32,027 nucleotides of DNA from Gelatoporia subvermispora B (Eukaryota; Basidiomycota; Agaricomycetes; Polyporales; Gelatoporiaceae). The stretch spans positions 186,337 to 218,363 of the forward strand of contig KB445791.1 in NCBI GenBank assembly GCA_000320605.2. Reading direction: 5' to 3'. Positions 21,130 to 31,286 of the stretch are shown here, in pieces. The notes beneath the pieces are model-generated. The model did not search any database. It saw only the letters and a list, made by a program, of their open reading frames with translations, and was not told where the DNA came from. Every line of letters begins with the position of its first letter. The first letter of the stretch is position 1. A program made the translations under genes and the position numbers.

Positions 21130-23867
21130 GACAACATTAATGTAAGAATGGTAAGTGTGGCGAGTTACAGGCCGTATGTTCGACGGCGAGCGATAAAAGC
21201 TAGCACAGACGTCATGAAGGTCTTTTGCGGGCGAACGTGCGTGTTACATACTCTTTGACTCTGGCCTGTATATGGCTCGTATGTCGAGGTCTGACGGTTC
21301 GGTGACGCAAGGAGCTTTTCATATCTTTACGTGATACCGTACACATGTCGCCAATGTGTAGGAACACCAAACACTGGAGGCTTTCAAGAGCAGTACGCCC
21401 CATGGCCTCAGGGCTCAACGCTGAGCTGTCTATCAACGCTGACCGCCCCGTCAAACTCTATGCTGCGTATCAGTACAGGATCGCAATCGAAAGTGTTCCG
21501 TGTCGTTCATGAGGCGAGATGAGCAATCGATATGCTTGCACAATGAACCAAGCTTCATTGAATAGGCGACCCCCAGACTCCTAAAGTTGTGGTGTAGCGG
21601 TCGCTCTGCTACTCCTGGTTTTCTGTCCCTCGGGGGTCTTGAGGTCTTCAGATCGTGAGTGAATGAATTCAAGACGGCTGATGCTTTAATTCAACTTGGT
21701 TCAATTGATTCACAGGATGTGCGCATGGTGAAATGGGTCGAGCACTGCGGAAGTCCAGTAAGCGCATTATCCTTCAGATGAGATGGAGAAACGACCTACT
21801 CAAGCTCGTCCTTCCAATTTAGGTGAGCTACGCATGCTGTACTATTAAGAAGCCTTTGAGTGCCTCCGTGTAATCATCGTGCGCTCCGCTGAGGGTATCT
21901 GAGCAACGAAACTTCCCGCCACGACATGAGGAGAACCTGTCCCCTCAGCCCAAGGCAATTTTGGTAAACCGACGAGTCCGAACCATCTCGGAAATGGTGG
22001 CAAGGCCGTCCCCGGATTCTTCAGTACAACAATGCATTGCACCCCTAGACGTAGACATACCAATGTAGATTGTTATGTTACCTGCCCTCCCAGATACGCG
22101 TACAGACCACGGTGTTTCTGATGGGGACTGTGTCGGGCAATACATTGTCCCTCCCTCCAGTGCGAGACCTTAACTCGATGGCGAAATCTCTGACTTCAAG
22201 TTACGGACTCCGGACATTCGTGTCAAAAAAGCATATGAGGAAACACTTCAGTAGAAGATCCAGAGCGTACAGGGAACAAAAATTAAGAGGACGAATGGAA
22301 GGATGTGGGTCGACACAAATTCAGGCGGCTGGAAGTAACAACGGTACTGGTTTCCAGTCGGTACTATGTAGTCTGGAGAGGTAAGCTCAGCGTCACGTGA
22401 GCGCCTGCCAGCGGCCGTTGCCGTTGATTCCGATTGCGTTCAAGGAATGCAGCGGGTACCGTGCCCGCAAGCATCCTAGCCTTCTTCTACACCGCCCCCG
22501 CCTCGGGACGCGTCACGCGGCTGCAGTCTCCACCTCGCGGGTGCGTCTCGCCAAGTTGGAGGTGTAGGCCTGAACCGCGTCGCGCATGGCACAAGTTGCA
22601 CATATAGTTCGCGATGAACTTTCGTTATACCTTATGGTATTCTGCAGTCAACCGGCCGCGAGTACGGCAACGAACTCTTGGACTGCCCATGGCGTCAAAA
22701 CTTGTTCAACAAGTTCTCGGTCTTCAGCGCTTCAACTCCTACAGCCCTCTTCCGATTTGTGTGATGCAGATACATCAGTAGAGGGCCCGGAAAAGCTCGC
22801 AATAGCGTTACAAGAAGTTGTCCTTGGTGATTGAAGCTTCCCCCCTTTGATTTCATCTATCGTCAAACTCCTAGAAGAGACCAAGGAACGTATATGCGCG
22901 CTGCATCACTGTGAGCGAGAAGCGTGGATAATAGCATGTCATCTGCAAATCCATCCGAATTTTTGTACAGGACATCTATTTTTCATTTGGAGAGTTGGCG
23001 GCTCTAGCATGATACACGCAATCCAACGATCAAGCCTGATGCTATGCCGGACTTAGAAACGTCACCTTAACAGGTGTTGATTTATGATGTTCATCCAGAT
23101 TCCCCCATACAAATGCTTGGCGACAGTGGCGACAGTGACGACAGTGACGACAGCAAGAGATTCCATCGCTTTGTTGTGATCTCAAGAGATTGCGCTGACG
23201 GTGGTATGACCTACAACGATCGGCTCTGACAGGTACGTCGTGGAGCGTTCGGGGATTACACGAAGATACAAGATCGCATTCGGAACATAAGAGCATCGAG
23301 GCGGTCGAAGACGAGCTCTTTGCGTCATTCGAAGTCTTGTCGCGACAAGCTGGGTGGAATGGCTGCATGGAAGTATACTCTCAATTGGTCGATCCACTTG
23401 CTGCAGCATGCGTTGACAGCTCCGCTATACGTACCTTTGTGACGTGGGAACCTGAATAATGCAGAATGACGAGGACTGTATACCGCGCAATTTGTGATAT
23501 CTATGCTGAATGATGTTCTGTGGGTCCACAATTTTCGTGAATCGCTTCCGTTACAGCTCGTACTGACGTATAAATTTGGAAGTTGGAGATATACATAGGT
23601 AATTCATATGGTTTCGTGCAACCTGCTTATGTTCCTCGGTTCGGGCGCCTTCGGGGAATATCATATGCTCTGGTACGGCGCCGGTGGTACCTCCATATCT
23701 TTCGCTATCATCCATCATCCTCAGCTCCACATACCTACTGGCGATTATAAGCCCCGGTCTACTCCAGACGCGTACCTTACATTCGACATCGGTTTGCCCC
23801 AGGAGAAGATGATCTCGCGTGGCGGATTCTGAGGACAAATTCCAACGCACGGGCCAGCTCGGAAGAG
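21130..23867. other. Long gene-poor stretch
   Basis: No gene is recognised in 2.7 kb. The largest frames (about 104 codons from 22070 on the plus strand, about 108 from 23368 on the minus strand) have no motif. A GC-rich patch lies around 22390-22590. A short 9-bp tandem repeat is at 23121-23156. The right end should carry the regulatory region of hydrophobin 3. Confidence 0.4.
23121..23156. repeat. Small tandem repeat, four 9-bp units
   Basis: The unit is CGACAGTGA with small changes (CGACAGTGG, two CGACAGTGA, CGACAGCAA). It is noncoding as far as can be seen. Confidence 0.7.
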
Positions 23868-23873
23868 TATAAG
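23868..23873 (+). promoter_or_regulatory. TATA-like box of hydrophobin 3
   Basis: TATAAG lies 82 bp upstream of the ATG at 23950, in line with the spacing in hydrophobins 1 and 2. Confidence 0.55.
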
Positions 23874-23949
23874 AATCTGATATCCCCCACGACCTTTCCT
23901 CACGAACACACTCACACCTGTTCGCCTTGCATTTACCACAGCATCTAAG

Positions 23950-24390
23950 ATGAAATTCTCTTTCTTCGCTCCCCTTGTCGCCCTCGCCACCCTTGCTGCT
24001 GCCACCCCCGTGCCTGACGGCTCGGAATCGGTGTCTGCCAATTGCTGTCAGGAAGTAGGCACCGCAAACAGCCCGGTTATTGCCGCCGCACTCGGCCTGC
24101 TAGGGATTGTTCTCAACGATGTCGATACCGTAGTCGGCATCGGTTGCATACCCATCACCATTGTCGGCGTTGGCAGCACCACTGCCTGGTACGTGCGATG
24201 TATATCACGAAGCTTGTACGTGGCCCAACCAGGAATTTCAACCATTCTGCAGCACCGACGGGACAGTCGTCACCTGCGACGAGACTAATGGTGAGTTGGG
24301 TTAGCTCTGTTGGTTCTACATGTGTACTGAATAGAAGGGGTCTCAGTTGACGGTCTCCTCGGCATCGGCTGCATTCCCATAACTATCTAA
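23950..24390 (+). CDS. Hydrophobin 3, class I-like, six-cysteine variant
   Basis: Three exons (23950-24188, 24253-24290, 24335-24390) give 110 residues. The signal peptide is MKFSFFAPLVALATLAAA. Cysteines are at 32-33, 66, 80, 88 and 105. C1 is absent from the stretch between signal peptide and CC, and the C6 position is Thr87. The core GLLGIVLNDVDTVVGIGCIP is closer to ordinary class I hydrophobins than copies 1 and 2 are. The C7-C8 loop is longer (16 against 12 residues), coded by longer exons 2 and 3 (38 and 56 nt). The introns (64 and 44 nt) are GT..AG, and the first again splits the C5 codon. It should be a secreted surface-active coat protein. It lies about 2.8 kb to the right of the inverted block and is not visibly paired with a GH31 gene. 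Confidence 0.9.
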
Positions 24391-25189
24391 CAAGAGCCCT
24401 CAACTTTACTCGCCGTTGGAAATCTTCTCGCAGACGTTTGGATGATGCAGAATATCTTAGGATTCTTGAATGCGCCGGTTGGGTTGGGGAGACTTACGAA
24501 GGAGCTTTCGGCCGAATGGTTGTCATGACTCAATGTCACGCATTTGATTCTGACAAAATGGACATCGAATGATATATGTGGACGGCCGGTAGATTTTTAT
24601 ATCGTCGCCGAGGTACAGCCGCTATCGATCCCATTCTTCGAGTAATTTCAGCCCTGGGCAAGAGTCTACTGCTGTCCAGAACCGGCAGGCCGAGGGATAG
24701 GGAGAATTCTCACGGTGCTGTTCAACTACGTTTCTTCTGCATTCGCTACCACAACATCCGCACCTATGAGAGCGAGGCCGTGCTTGTCGCCATAAGGACA
24801 TTCCGCAACTACCCTGGACGCCCCCCGTCTGCCTGGACCACACTGAAATATCGCGCTGGCTATAACGCCTGGGGCGACCGAGCCGCCCCAAACACCAAAA
24901 AGGCGGAGAGGTCAGGAGGAGGTGCATATACTTCTGATGTAGATAGTTGCCATTCTTCGCTGGCGGCAGAACAGTGATCGATGATGTACCCGGCTTGTTG
25001 CGAATTGAGTATGCAATGAGTCAGACGCATCCTTGACTGTTCTCAAACTCAGGTTCGATGCAATCGAGTTGCATAGGACACTGCCTAGGACGTTACTTAA
25101 ACAGATTGTTTTGCACTATCCGTCTGCTGCTCGTTTGTCCCACTCGAACGTGAGTAACTCCAGAATTTTTATATGAGCTGCCTAATCGC
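24391..25189. other. Intergenic, nothing recognised
   Basis: An open frame of 133 codons starts at 24576 on the plus strand, but its composition and lack of motifs give no support for a gene. Confidence 0.4.
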
Positions 25190-25205
25190 CCAAGTGTAGA
25201 TAGCA

Positions 25206-25844
25206 ATGCATGTGGGTATCCTCCGCGGTCAAAGTGATCAGCACAACGACCATCAGCCGAAAACTGTCGAACTTTCGCCACGAGATGTAAGGGAGACTTT
25301 ATACGTGTCTAGTCCCACAAAGAATAAATCCTTGGTGCGTATACACGACCTGACGCCGACGAAATCATCAGCTCACTATGGGATGTATCCAGCTCATCGC
25401 AGACACTTTGCAGGATACGCCGCTGCGTCAGCAGCTAGACGTCATCACGTTCTCCCCGGGGTCTCTGGTGCTGGCTAGAGTATTGGGCGATGCAACGATC
25501 CGCCTCCGGAACCTTTCTCCCGAGATGGTTCACACCTCACCAGTCTCGCCGTCAACGGGTCTTTGCGAATTTGGAAAACGTGGACCTGGGAGCCTCTGCG
25601 CGGGATTCAAGTCCCTGTCGTTGGTGATGTCCAGGTCATTGTTCATGAAGCAGACGGCGTACACATCGCGGTAGCGGATCACGACGGGTCCGTTCACTAC
25701 CAGCGGGTCACGAATCAGGACCTGAGACTTAACATAGTTGCGCCCATGATTCCGGACCTGGAGCTTGGAGATAAAATCTCAGCTTCGAACTGGGGGGATG
25801 TGTCCGAGAAGATAAAATCGCTCGTCGACGATTGTTTCCCGTAG
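25206..25844 (+). pseudogene. Decayed WD40-repeat gene fragment
   Basis: Three WD40-like pieces lie in alternating frames. SLVRIHDLTPT (about 25333) and DGSHLTSLAVNGSLRIWKTW (from 25524) share one frame. LDVITFSPGSLVLARVLGDA followed by TIRLRNLSP (about 25435-25520) lies in another. The sequence order (phenylalanine-serine-proline, then GDATIRLRN) is that of WD40 blades. The last frame continues as VHIAVADHDGSVHYQR and ends with TAG at 25842-25844. WD40 propellers are binding platforms; in basidiomycetes many belong to NACHT-WD40 receptor-like proteins, but no NACHT part is seen here. Two frame changes without good splice sites, and the lack of a start region, make this a relic rather than a gene. 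An intron-rich real gene is not fully excluded. Confidence 0.45.
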
Positions 25845-26551
25845 TGTCGCAACCATTTCCTGCTATCTAAGGACGTCCATTATACGCGGATTAACATCCT
25901 TCACCGGACTGTTGGCTCTAAAATCGCTGGGAAGTTTTGCGACCACGTCGAGAAACAAGAAGTTGATAACAGATATATTATACCCGGAGACTGAGAGGCT
26001 GGAGATCCGTGTTCAGGAACGTCGAGCTGCACGGAGGATAGCGAGCGCAGTGCTGGCAAGGTTACTGGAGGCGACCGAGCGTGGGGGAAAACATCATCTA
26101 GGAGTGCCCGAGGGAGCTATGTGTATCAGTGCACACTAAAATGCACTGACCTCACAAGTAAAAATCTTACTCCTGATGATGTACTAGCAATTGAACAGGA
26201 GAAAAGTTTGAGGTGTTTTTGCGGCTGTTGATGTTGTAGCCTGACTTACAAAAGCGCTGACAGATCTGAACTGTACTGATACTACGCCGCTAAGAATGGT
26301 TATCTAAAAAATGTGGTAGCGATGCTCTCCACAGAGCTGGAAGTGTGGTCTTTGTGGTGTAACGACCCGCTGATGCAAAATAAGGTAAAATGTGGATAGT
26401 TATAGGCGCTTCTCATTACCGCGGAGACCTACCAAATCGGGCAGCGCGCCGATTACGCGTCCGCTGCGCGCATACGCCACCGCCATCCTCCGTCTGACCG
26501 TCTCCCATTCGCCCTATTTCTTCTCGCTTCCAACTTGTTAGTTCTTTCACA
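25845..26551. other. Intergenic and UMP1 upstream region
   Basis: A 75-codon frame at 25912-26139 has no motif. The 70 bases before the UMP1 ATG are pyrimidine-rich (about 26479-26530: CTCCGTCTG.., CTATTTCTTCTCGCTTCC). This is common in promoters of steadily expressed fungal genes, and no TATA box was seen. Confidence 0.4.
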
Positions 26552-27244
26552 ATGGTATGTACAACTGAGAAGAAGATCTTCAGCTCATGTCCTGATCAGA
26601 TTGTGATAGGACCCCGCTCCCCGTCTTGTGCCCGCGACCACGCCCAAGACTGTCTCCCTCGAGGAGACCACGAACAGCTTTGGCCTCCACGACACCCTCC
26701 AGTATGGCCCTCGCAATTTCTCTGCAGAGATTACTGCCACGGGCACAAGTGGTCTCAAGCACCGCCTCGACAACGTGCGTAGCTGTCTGTACCTCGATTG
26801 TTGGGGAAGCTGACGCGTATACATCGGCCGGCATTGTATTGTGCTGGGATATATAGTGGGAGGCGACGCAGGATAACTTGAGGCTGGTAACGGAGCGGAA
26901 TGTGTTTGGGCTGCATATGCCGATGCGAAAGCTCATGGAGCGCAAGCTTGTCTCTCATGTGCGTCGTCTGCTTTCCTAATCGAACGGGGTACCAAATGGT
27001 TACTTGGACTTGTGACTTGCACACCATAGGACCCGCACATGCCCGCATTTCGGCAATCCAACATCCACCTAGACATCCTTATGGGCCGTGACGAAACTCT
27101 ACAGCCCTCTGACTTCATGATGCCAGGTATGTTACACGTCGGCCGTGCACGGGTGAAGTCATTCACATGCCCCGTCCCACAGCATCCGAGCTCACACAGC
27201 CCATGGACATCCACGCCGACATGGAGAAGAAGCTGCGCATGTAG
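26552..27244 (+). CDS. UMP1: Proteasome maturation factor UMP1/POMP
   Basis: Five exons (26552-26554, 26610-26774, 26857-26958, 27030-27126, 27183-27244) give 142 residues, close to the usual 140-150 of the family. Family blocks appear in order: SFGLHDTLQYGPR at 24-36; W57-E-A-T-Q; NVFGLHMPMRKLMERK at about 70-85; and NIHLDILMGRDE at 101-112. UMP1 is a short-lived chaperone that joins half-proteasomes in the cytosol and nucleus and is the first substrate of the finished 20S proteasome. The first coding exon is only the ATG: the intron (26555-26609, GTATGT..TAG) follows it directly and opens the frame into DPAPRLVPAT. The four introns are 55, 82, 71 and 56 nt. It ends 166 bp from the stop of ALG1, tail to tail. 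No frame damage is seen, as expected for a conserved single-copy gene. Confidence 0.9.
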
Positions 27245-27410
27245 AATGTACGCGTGTACGACTTTGGGCTCCCTCCCGCTGTCGCCCCAGCACTCCCCAG
27301 CTGACATTCCGGGTGGACTGCCATCCCTGCATCCGTGTCGCATGTACCTATAGTGACCTTGTTGGACAAACTTCCTACATCAGAGCGCACCAGGGCGGAT
27401 ATGTATGCTA

Positions 27411-29443
27411 CTACATTGTGGGGTTGCCCGCATCGCGCAGAACTAGCGGGCGCACGACTCGATCCCAGTTTTGCGCCCACGAGCCCCACGAACCGTCTTC
27501 TTCTGCGTGCACTAAGGACTCGCGCAATGATGCAAGGGCAGAGGCTTCGGGGTGCCCAGTGAGCAGGGTCTGTCGGTGGGTAGTGAGCACATTGCGCTCT
27601 GTAGCCACCGCGATCAACGCCAGGGACGCACCTCGAGCTGCTCTGCAAGCTGTGTCGCATCTTTGAAGACAAGACCGTTCACACCATCCTGAACGAGCTC
27701 GGGAAGGCTGGAAATCCAGATGCGTGAGCTTAAGCGCGTCTCGTATGCCCAGTACGTACCATGCGAAACCCAAGGCACAGACGGGGAGCCCGCACCCGAA
27801 CATGTCGACCACCTTCATCGGCAGGTCCAGCGCGGACGAGCTCGCATGGAGCGAGATGCCGAGGTCCGCGGAGCCTGGTCCACACATGAGCCACCCATAT
27901 TGTACTAAGCCTCATTTGAGCGTGAATTGCGACTCACCGAGCAACAGTGGATAGTCCTCCGCCTCGAGCCACAAGCTCACGCAGCGTACATACCGCCACG
28001 GCTCGTCGCCCTCGCCACCCGCTCCATTCTGCAGCTGCTCAATCTCTCCCATGTACCGCTCCCGCAGGGGCCCCTTCCCCGTTACGACCATCAGCACCTT
28101 CGGAAGCACCTCTCCACCCTTCTCTTCTCTCTCTCGCGCCCGGCGCTCATAGAGCACCAGCGCGTCGCGCAGCAGCCCGAAGTCCTCGTCGGGCGTCCAG
28201 GACGTGCTGGAGACGAGCAGCGCAGGGCGGTCTGCGCGCGGCTCGGGCAGGGAGAGTATGGTATCGAAGGCGCTGGGGGAGCCGAGCGATGAGGACCCGG
28301 TGGACGAGCGCGAGGCGGGCGTGAGGGTGGTGAAGGGCGTGGACAACGGCGGGGAGGAGAAGGGGAGGAAGGCGGTCAGGGAAGAGTAGCGCTCCAGCGA
28401 GGGTTGCAGCCGGAGGAAGAGGTCGTGTGTCTCGCTGGGAGAGGCGCGGTGGAAATGCGCGGGGGGACGGTCGTGCAGGACGGCTTTGTGGCCTCTGGTC
28501 GCGCGGTGTGAGGGATTGGGCTCAAGAGAGCGGGAGGGACGTACTGCAGATGCCATGATGAGACGAGGTGGTCGCGCATTGCTTGGGTGACGAAGAGGTG
28601 CGCGTAGGCCGAACGACCGAAGTATGCTTCGAATCTGGCCGAGAGATCAGTCATATTTGTTTTGGGAGACTCATTGTAACGTACGCCTTTGCAATGCGCA
28701 CGAGCGGGTGCCGCTCGCCGAGTTTGAGGGCGAGGATGCTGTATCCTAGATTGTGCCAGTCTATGATGACCTTGCTACCGCGGAGATGCGAGACGAGCCA
28801 GACTAGCGCAAGCGTAGGGATGCTTGGGGGATTCTTTCTTCAGGCAAGGTGCTCAGTATTATACACAAACAGCAGAAGGCAAGCCAGAAAATGTGTGATC
28901 TCGGCTGTCCACAAAGCCGGGAATTGTATTGTCCAATCATGAAGTACAGAATGTGAAATGGATTCGCCTTCGACGGACCAGAACGCACCTGTACGATGAT
29001 GAATTCCGGCGGATGTGGCATCCGCACTAGCAGTGCGTGCAGTGTTCCGAACACCTGCAGTAGCACCTTCCTAGGCGCAGCAACCACGAACGGTAACTTC
29101 GACAAGTGCTTCGGCGGCGTCGAGAGGTAGAGGAAATGCACATGAGGAATGGACAGAAGTGACGGCACTGGCTTCGAGCCTGCTCTCCTCATGAGCCCCC
29201 GCTCTCTCTAACATGGCTTCAGCTCTCACCAGGATACCCGATGAGAAACGTCTCAAAACCAGCGGTAGCAAAGCTCTCCGCATGGTACATCATGCGCGGG
29301 CTGCGCCCAATGTCGCCCAGGACGAGGACGGCGGCGGAGCGCATAGAGGGACGCTCCCTCGGCTGTTTTACGAGTCTCCAGACGGTCCATATGAAGACAG
29401 ATGGAGCGAGTAACTGTAACAGAATCCGGAAGACGTCGTCCAT
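27411..29443 (-). CDS. ALG1: Chitobiosyldiphosphodolichol beta-mannosyltransferase ALG1
   Basis: Eight exons on the minus strand (29443-29230, 29167-28989, 28833-28685, 28634-28545, 28494-27938, 27874-27760, 27707-27632, 27569-27411) give 512 residues. ALG1 adds the first mannose from GDP-mannose to dolichol-PP-GlcNAc2 on the cytosolic face of the ER, early in N-glycan assembly. Visible: an N-terminal membrane segment (about 4-24), [11 protein letters not shown] (41-51), NPPSIPTL (132-139), [10 protein letters not shown] (from 156), [11 protein letters not shown] (from 212), [24 protein letters not shown], and [20 protein letters not shown], the sugar-nucleotide binding end of a GT-B fold (GT33). 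It is longer than the yeast enzyme because of a Ser/Pro-rich insert (about 240-275) before [10 protein letters not shown]. Intron 2 is 155 nt; the others are 50-63 nt. It converges with UMP1. Confidence 0.92.
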
Positions 29444-29699
29444 GGTGTCGGTTCTGTGCCAGATGTCGAGCGCGCGCTCTCGTCGTCACTGCTAGCGGCA
29501 GCGTTCCGATTCCCCGGGAGTTCCTAGACTCGTAAAACCAGTCGCTAGTTAGTCTCGCAAGTCAGAAATTATAGGCGGGTGGCTGCGCCCGGGGGGTGCC
29601 GAGCGGAGATCGAACAAACAATGCAACGCACCCTTCTAATCCTATACACACCCAGGCTCCTAAACCAGCCGTTGTTATAGGGTCACCTTCCACCAATCC
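29444..29699. other. ALG1 upstream region and repeat-like DNA
   Basis: The left part should contain the ALG1 promoter; no TATA box is evident. From about 29580 the sequence changes in character and leads into the repeat-rich right end of the window. Confidence 0.35.
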
Positions 29700-29862
29700 T
29701 ATGTCAGAATTTGATGTCAGAGATTTTAGTTTTAAGGGTCAATATTTTATATTTTCTAGCACTTATAACTGCAATCCAAGCTTATATAGGTATTTAAAAT
29801 GCCTCAAAATATATTAAATCTATATATTGAAATATTATACCCCACGTGAAACTTCTGACATA
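29700..29862. mobile_element. MITE-like element with TA flanks
   Basis: A 159-bp AT-rich segment (29702-29860) begins TGTCAGAA and ends with its exact complement TTCTGACA. With a one-base gap the match extends into TTT. It is flanked on both sides by TA, as expected for a target duplication of Tc1/mariner-type insertions. It has no coding potential. A second TGTCAGA copy lies at 29715. The terminal repeat is short, so chance is possible. Confidence 0.4.
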
Positions 29863-30189
29863 ACGCGTGAGAGACATGGATTATGTGAGCGAGCAGCACG
29901 TGCAGACCTTCCATATCAAGAGAGTGAGTGCAGGGAAGACAACCCTATAGGATGGCTGGCCAAAGATGCCTAGCACCCAGGAGAGCTCGGGCAATCTCGA
30001 GAGAGATTAACATTTATTTTGTTGCGGAACCCTAAATTAGGGTGGAGTTCTCGAGGTCGAGCCAAATGGAAATAGCAAGTTCCCTTATCAGCAACATCAC
30101 GGCATCTGAATAGTGTCACACCACTCACTCCAATAGTGGATCGCCCCCTCTTGCTGGCAGTTCTTTTTGGAAACCTTCTAGCTTCGAAG
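29863..30189. other. Noncoding repeat-like DNA
   Basis: No gene is recognised. A 13-base palindrome, CCCTAAATTAGGG, lies at 30030-30042. The right end leads into the helicase fragment. Confidence 0.35.
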
Positions 30190-30692
30190 ATGTCATCTAC
30201 CTGGTCTATTTATAGGATTTGCGATCTTGTCCAGAGGAAGTTTGGCCAGCATCCTTGTCTATTCCAGATAAATGTTGCACGGTCCCTGTATAAGAAGAAA
30301 AATAATGTCGTCGCAATTGCAGCGACTGGCTCTGGCAAAACATTGTCATTCTGGATCTCTCTGCTCATGGTGCTCAAAGATAATCAAGACAAGATAATTA
30401 TCATTGTTACACCTCTCAACATTCTGGGGAAGCAAAACGCTACACTTTTGCAAGCGGCGGGGCTGAGCACAATCTCAATAGATGCCAGCAATGCGACAAA
30501 TGAGATGTTCAAGGTGTGCAAGTAAATCCTACTATATTAACCTTCTTGTATCTCAAAACTACAGAAAGTGGAATCTGGGAAGCATCGCATCATTGTCATG
30601 AACCTGGAAATTCTCATGCGTGACGGTGGCCACTGCGAGCGACTCTGGAAAAGTCAATGTTCACATCAAGACTGTAATATTTTGTGTGCGCT
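30190..30692 (+). pseudogene. Truncated RecQ-type DNA helicase fragment
   Basis: The frame from the ATG at 30190 reads MSSTWSIYRICDLVQRKFGQ, then a Q-motif-like PCLFQINVARSLY, Walker A in IAATGSGKTLSFW, and motif Ia in IIIVTPLNILGKQN. A GT..AG intron (30514-30564) joins it to KVESGKHRIIVMNLEILMRD. At about 30657 one base is missing: the expected FTSRL lies in a shifted frame and meets TAA. The DEAH box and everything after it are not found; by about 30692 the similarity ends. RecQ helicases unwind DNA in repair. Agaricomycetes carry many extra RecQ-like copies in repeat-rich regions, and this looks like such a broken copy. The open frame also extends upstream without ATG to 30136. Confidence 0.7.
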
Positions 30693-30740
30693 CACCTATG
30701 AGACTATTCTTCCTATCATAGCCGACAAGGCCACCTGCTG

Positions 30741-31286
30741 TTTGCTATGGTCCTCGTCCCGGTCCACATTGACTTTATCGCCAGCATTGCCTTGAGGCTC
30801 TCCATGCTCACCTTGATTGCCCTCGCCAACATCTCCTACAAGTCAGATTGACATCCCCGACTCTGCGTCTACAAGCTTGATGTCATTATCCTCCCAGTAC
30901 ATGTCATGGTCGGTATCATCTCATACAGGCTCCGGTGATATCAGTGAAAAGGTGACATTGTCAGGATAATCGACCCAATACTGCTCATCCTCCAGGGCAG
31001 CTCTGGAAGCCTCAGAAGCCAAATGTTTAGGGACTGCAACATTTACTGGGTTAGCAATGGGTGGGCTGACATGACAAATCAGAGATTTGCGAGCTTTTAA
31101 TTGATAGTTTCCCCGCCGCCTGATGAGTGTCCTATCTGCCTCTAGGAATACTCCGAGTAGTTCCCACGTAATTGGTGCTTGTGCAGCCATCGACTCGGAT
31201 AGGCTCTTGACGTCAAAGTCTCAAAGCTGCTCCTCTGTCGCATGTTTTGCATTGAAATGCATGCCTGCTCTTTTCTTCACCAGCGC
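30741..31286 (-). pseudogene. Decayed repeat-associated ORF with three in-frame TGA codons
   Basis: One continuous minus-strand frame runs LVKKRAGMHFNAKHATEEQL, stop, DFDVKSLSESMAAQAPITWE.., RRRGNYQLKARKSLICHVSP.., LEDEQYWVDYP..LISPEPV, stop, DDTDHDMYWEDNDIKLVDAE.., stop, then an acidic GEGNQGEHGEPQGN tail. The stops are at 31221-31223, 30921-30923 and 30843-30845. All are TGA, and in each case Arg CGA would restore sense. The protein is not assigned to a named family. Its style (helical, RRRGNY, an acidic tail) and its place in repeat DNA suggest a transposon-linked multicopy protein of basidiomycetes; this is inference. The 89-codon open part at 30921-31190 is only a piece of it. Confidence 0.5.

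Noticed and set aside
21590..21600. TGGTGTAGCGG, a match to the RNA polymerase III A box with a possible D-arm stem
   Set aside because: No convincing anticodon arm, acceptor stem or well-placed B box could be built, so neither a tRNA nor a SINE is claimed.
24576..24977. 133-codon open frame after hydrophobin 3
   Set aside because: No motif, signal peptide or splice structure; length is within chance for this GC content.
30030..30042. CCCTAAATTAGGG, one telomere unit head to head
   Set aside because: Only one unit on each side. A chance palindrome in repeat DNA is more likely than a telomere fusion trace.
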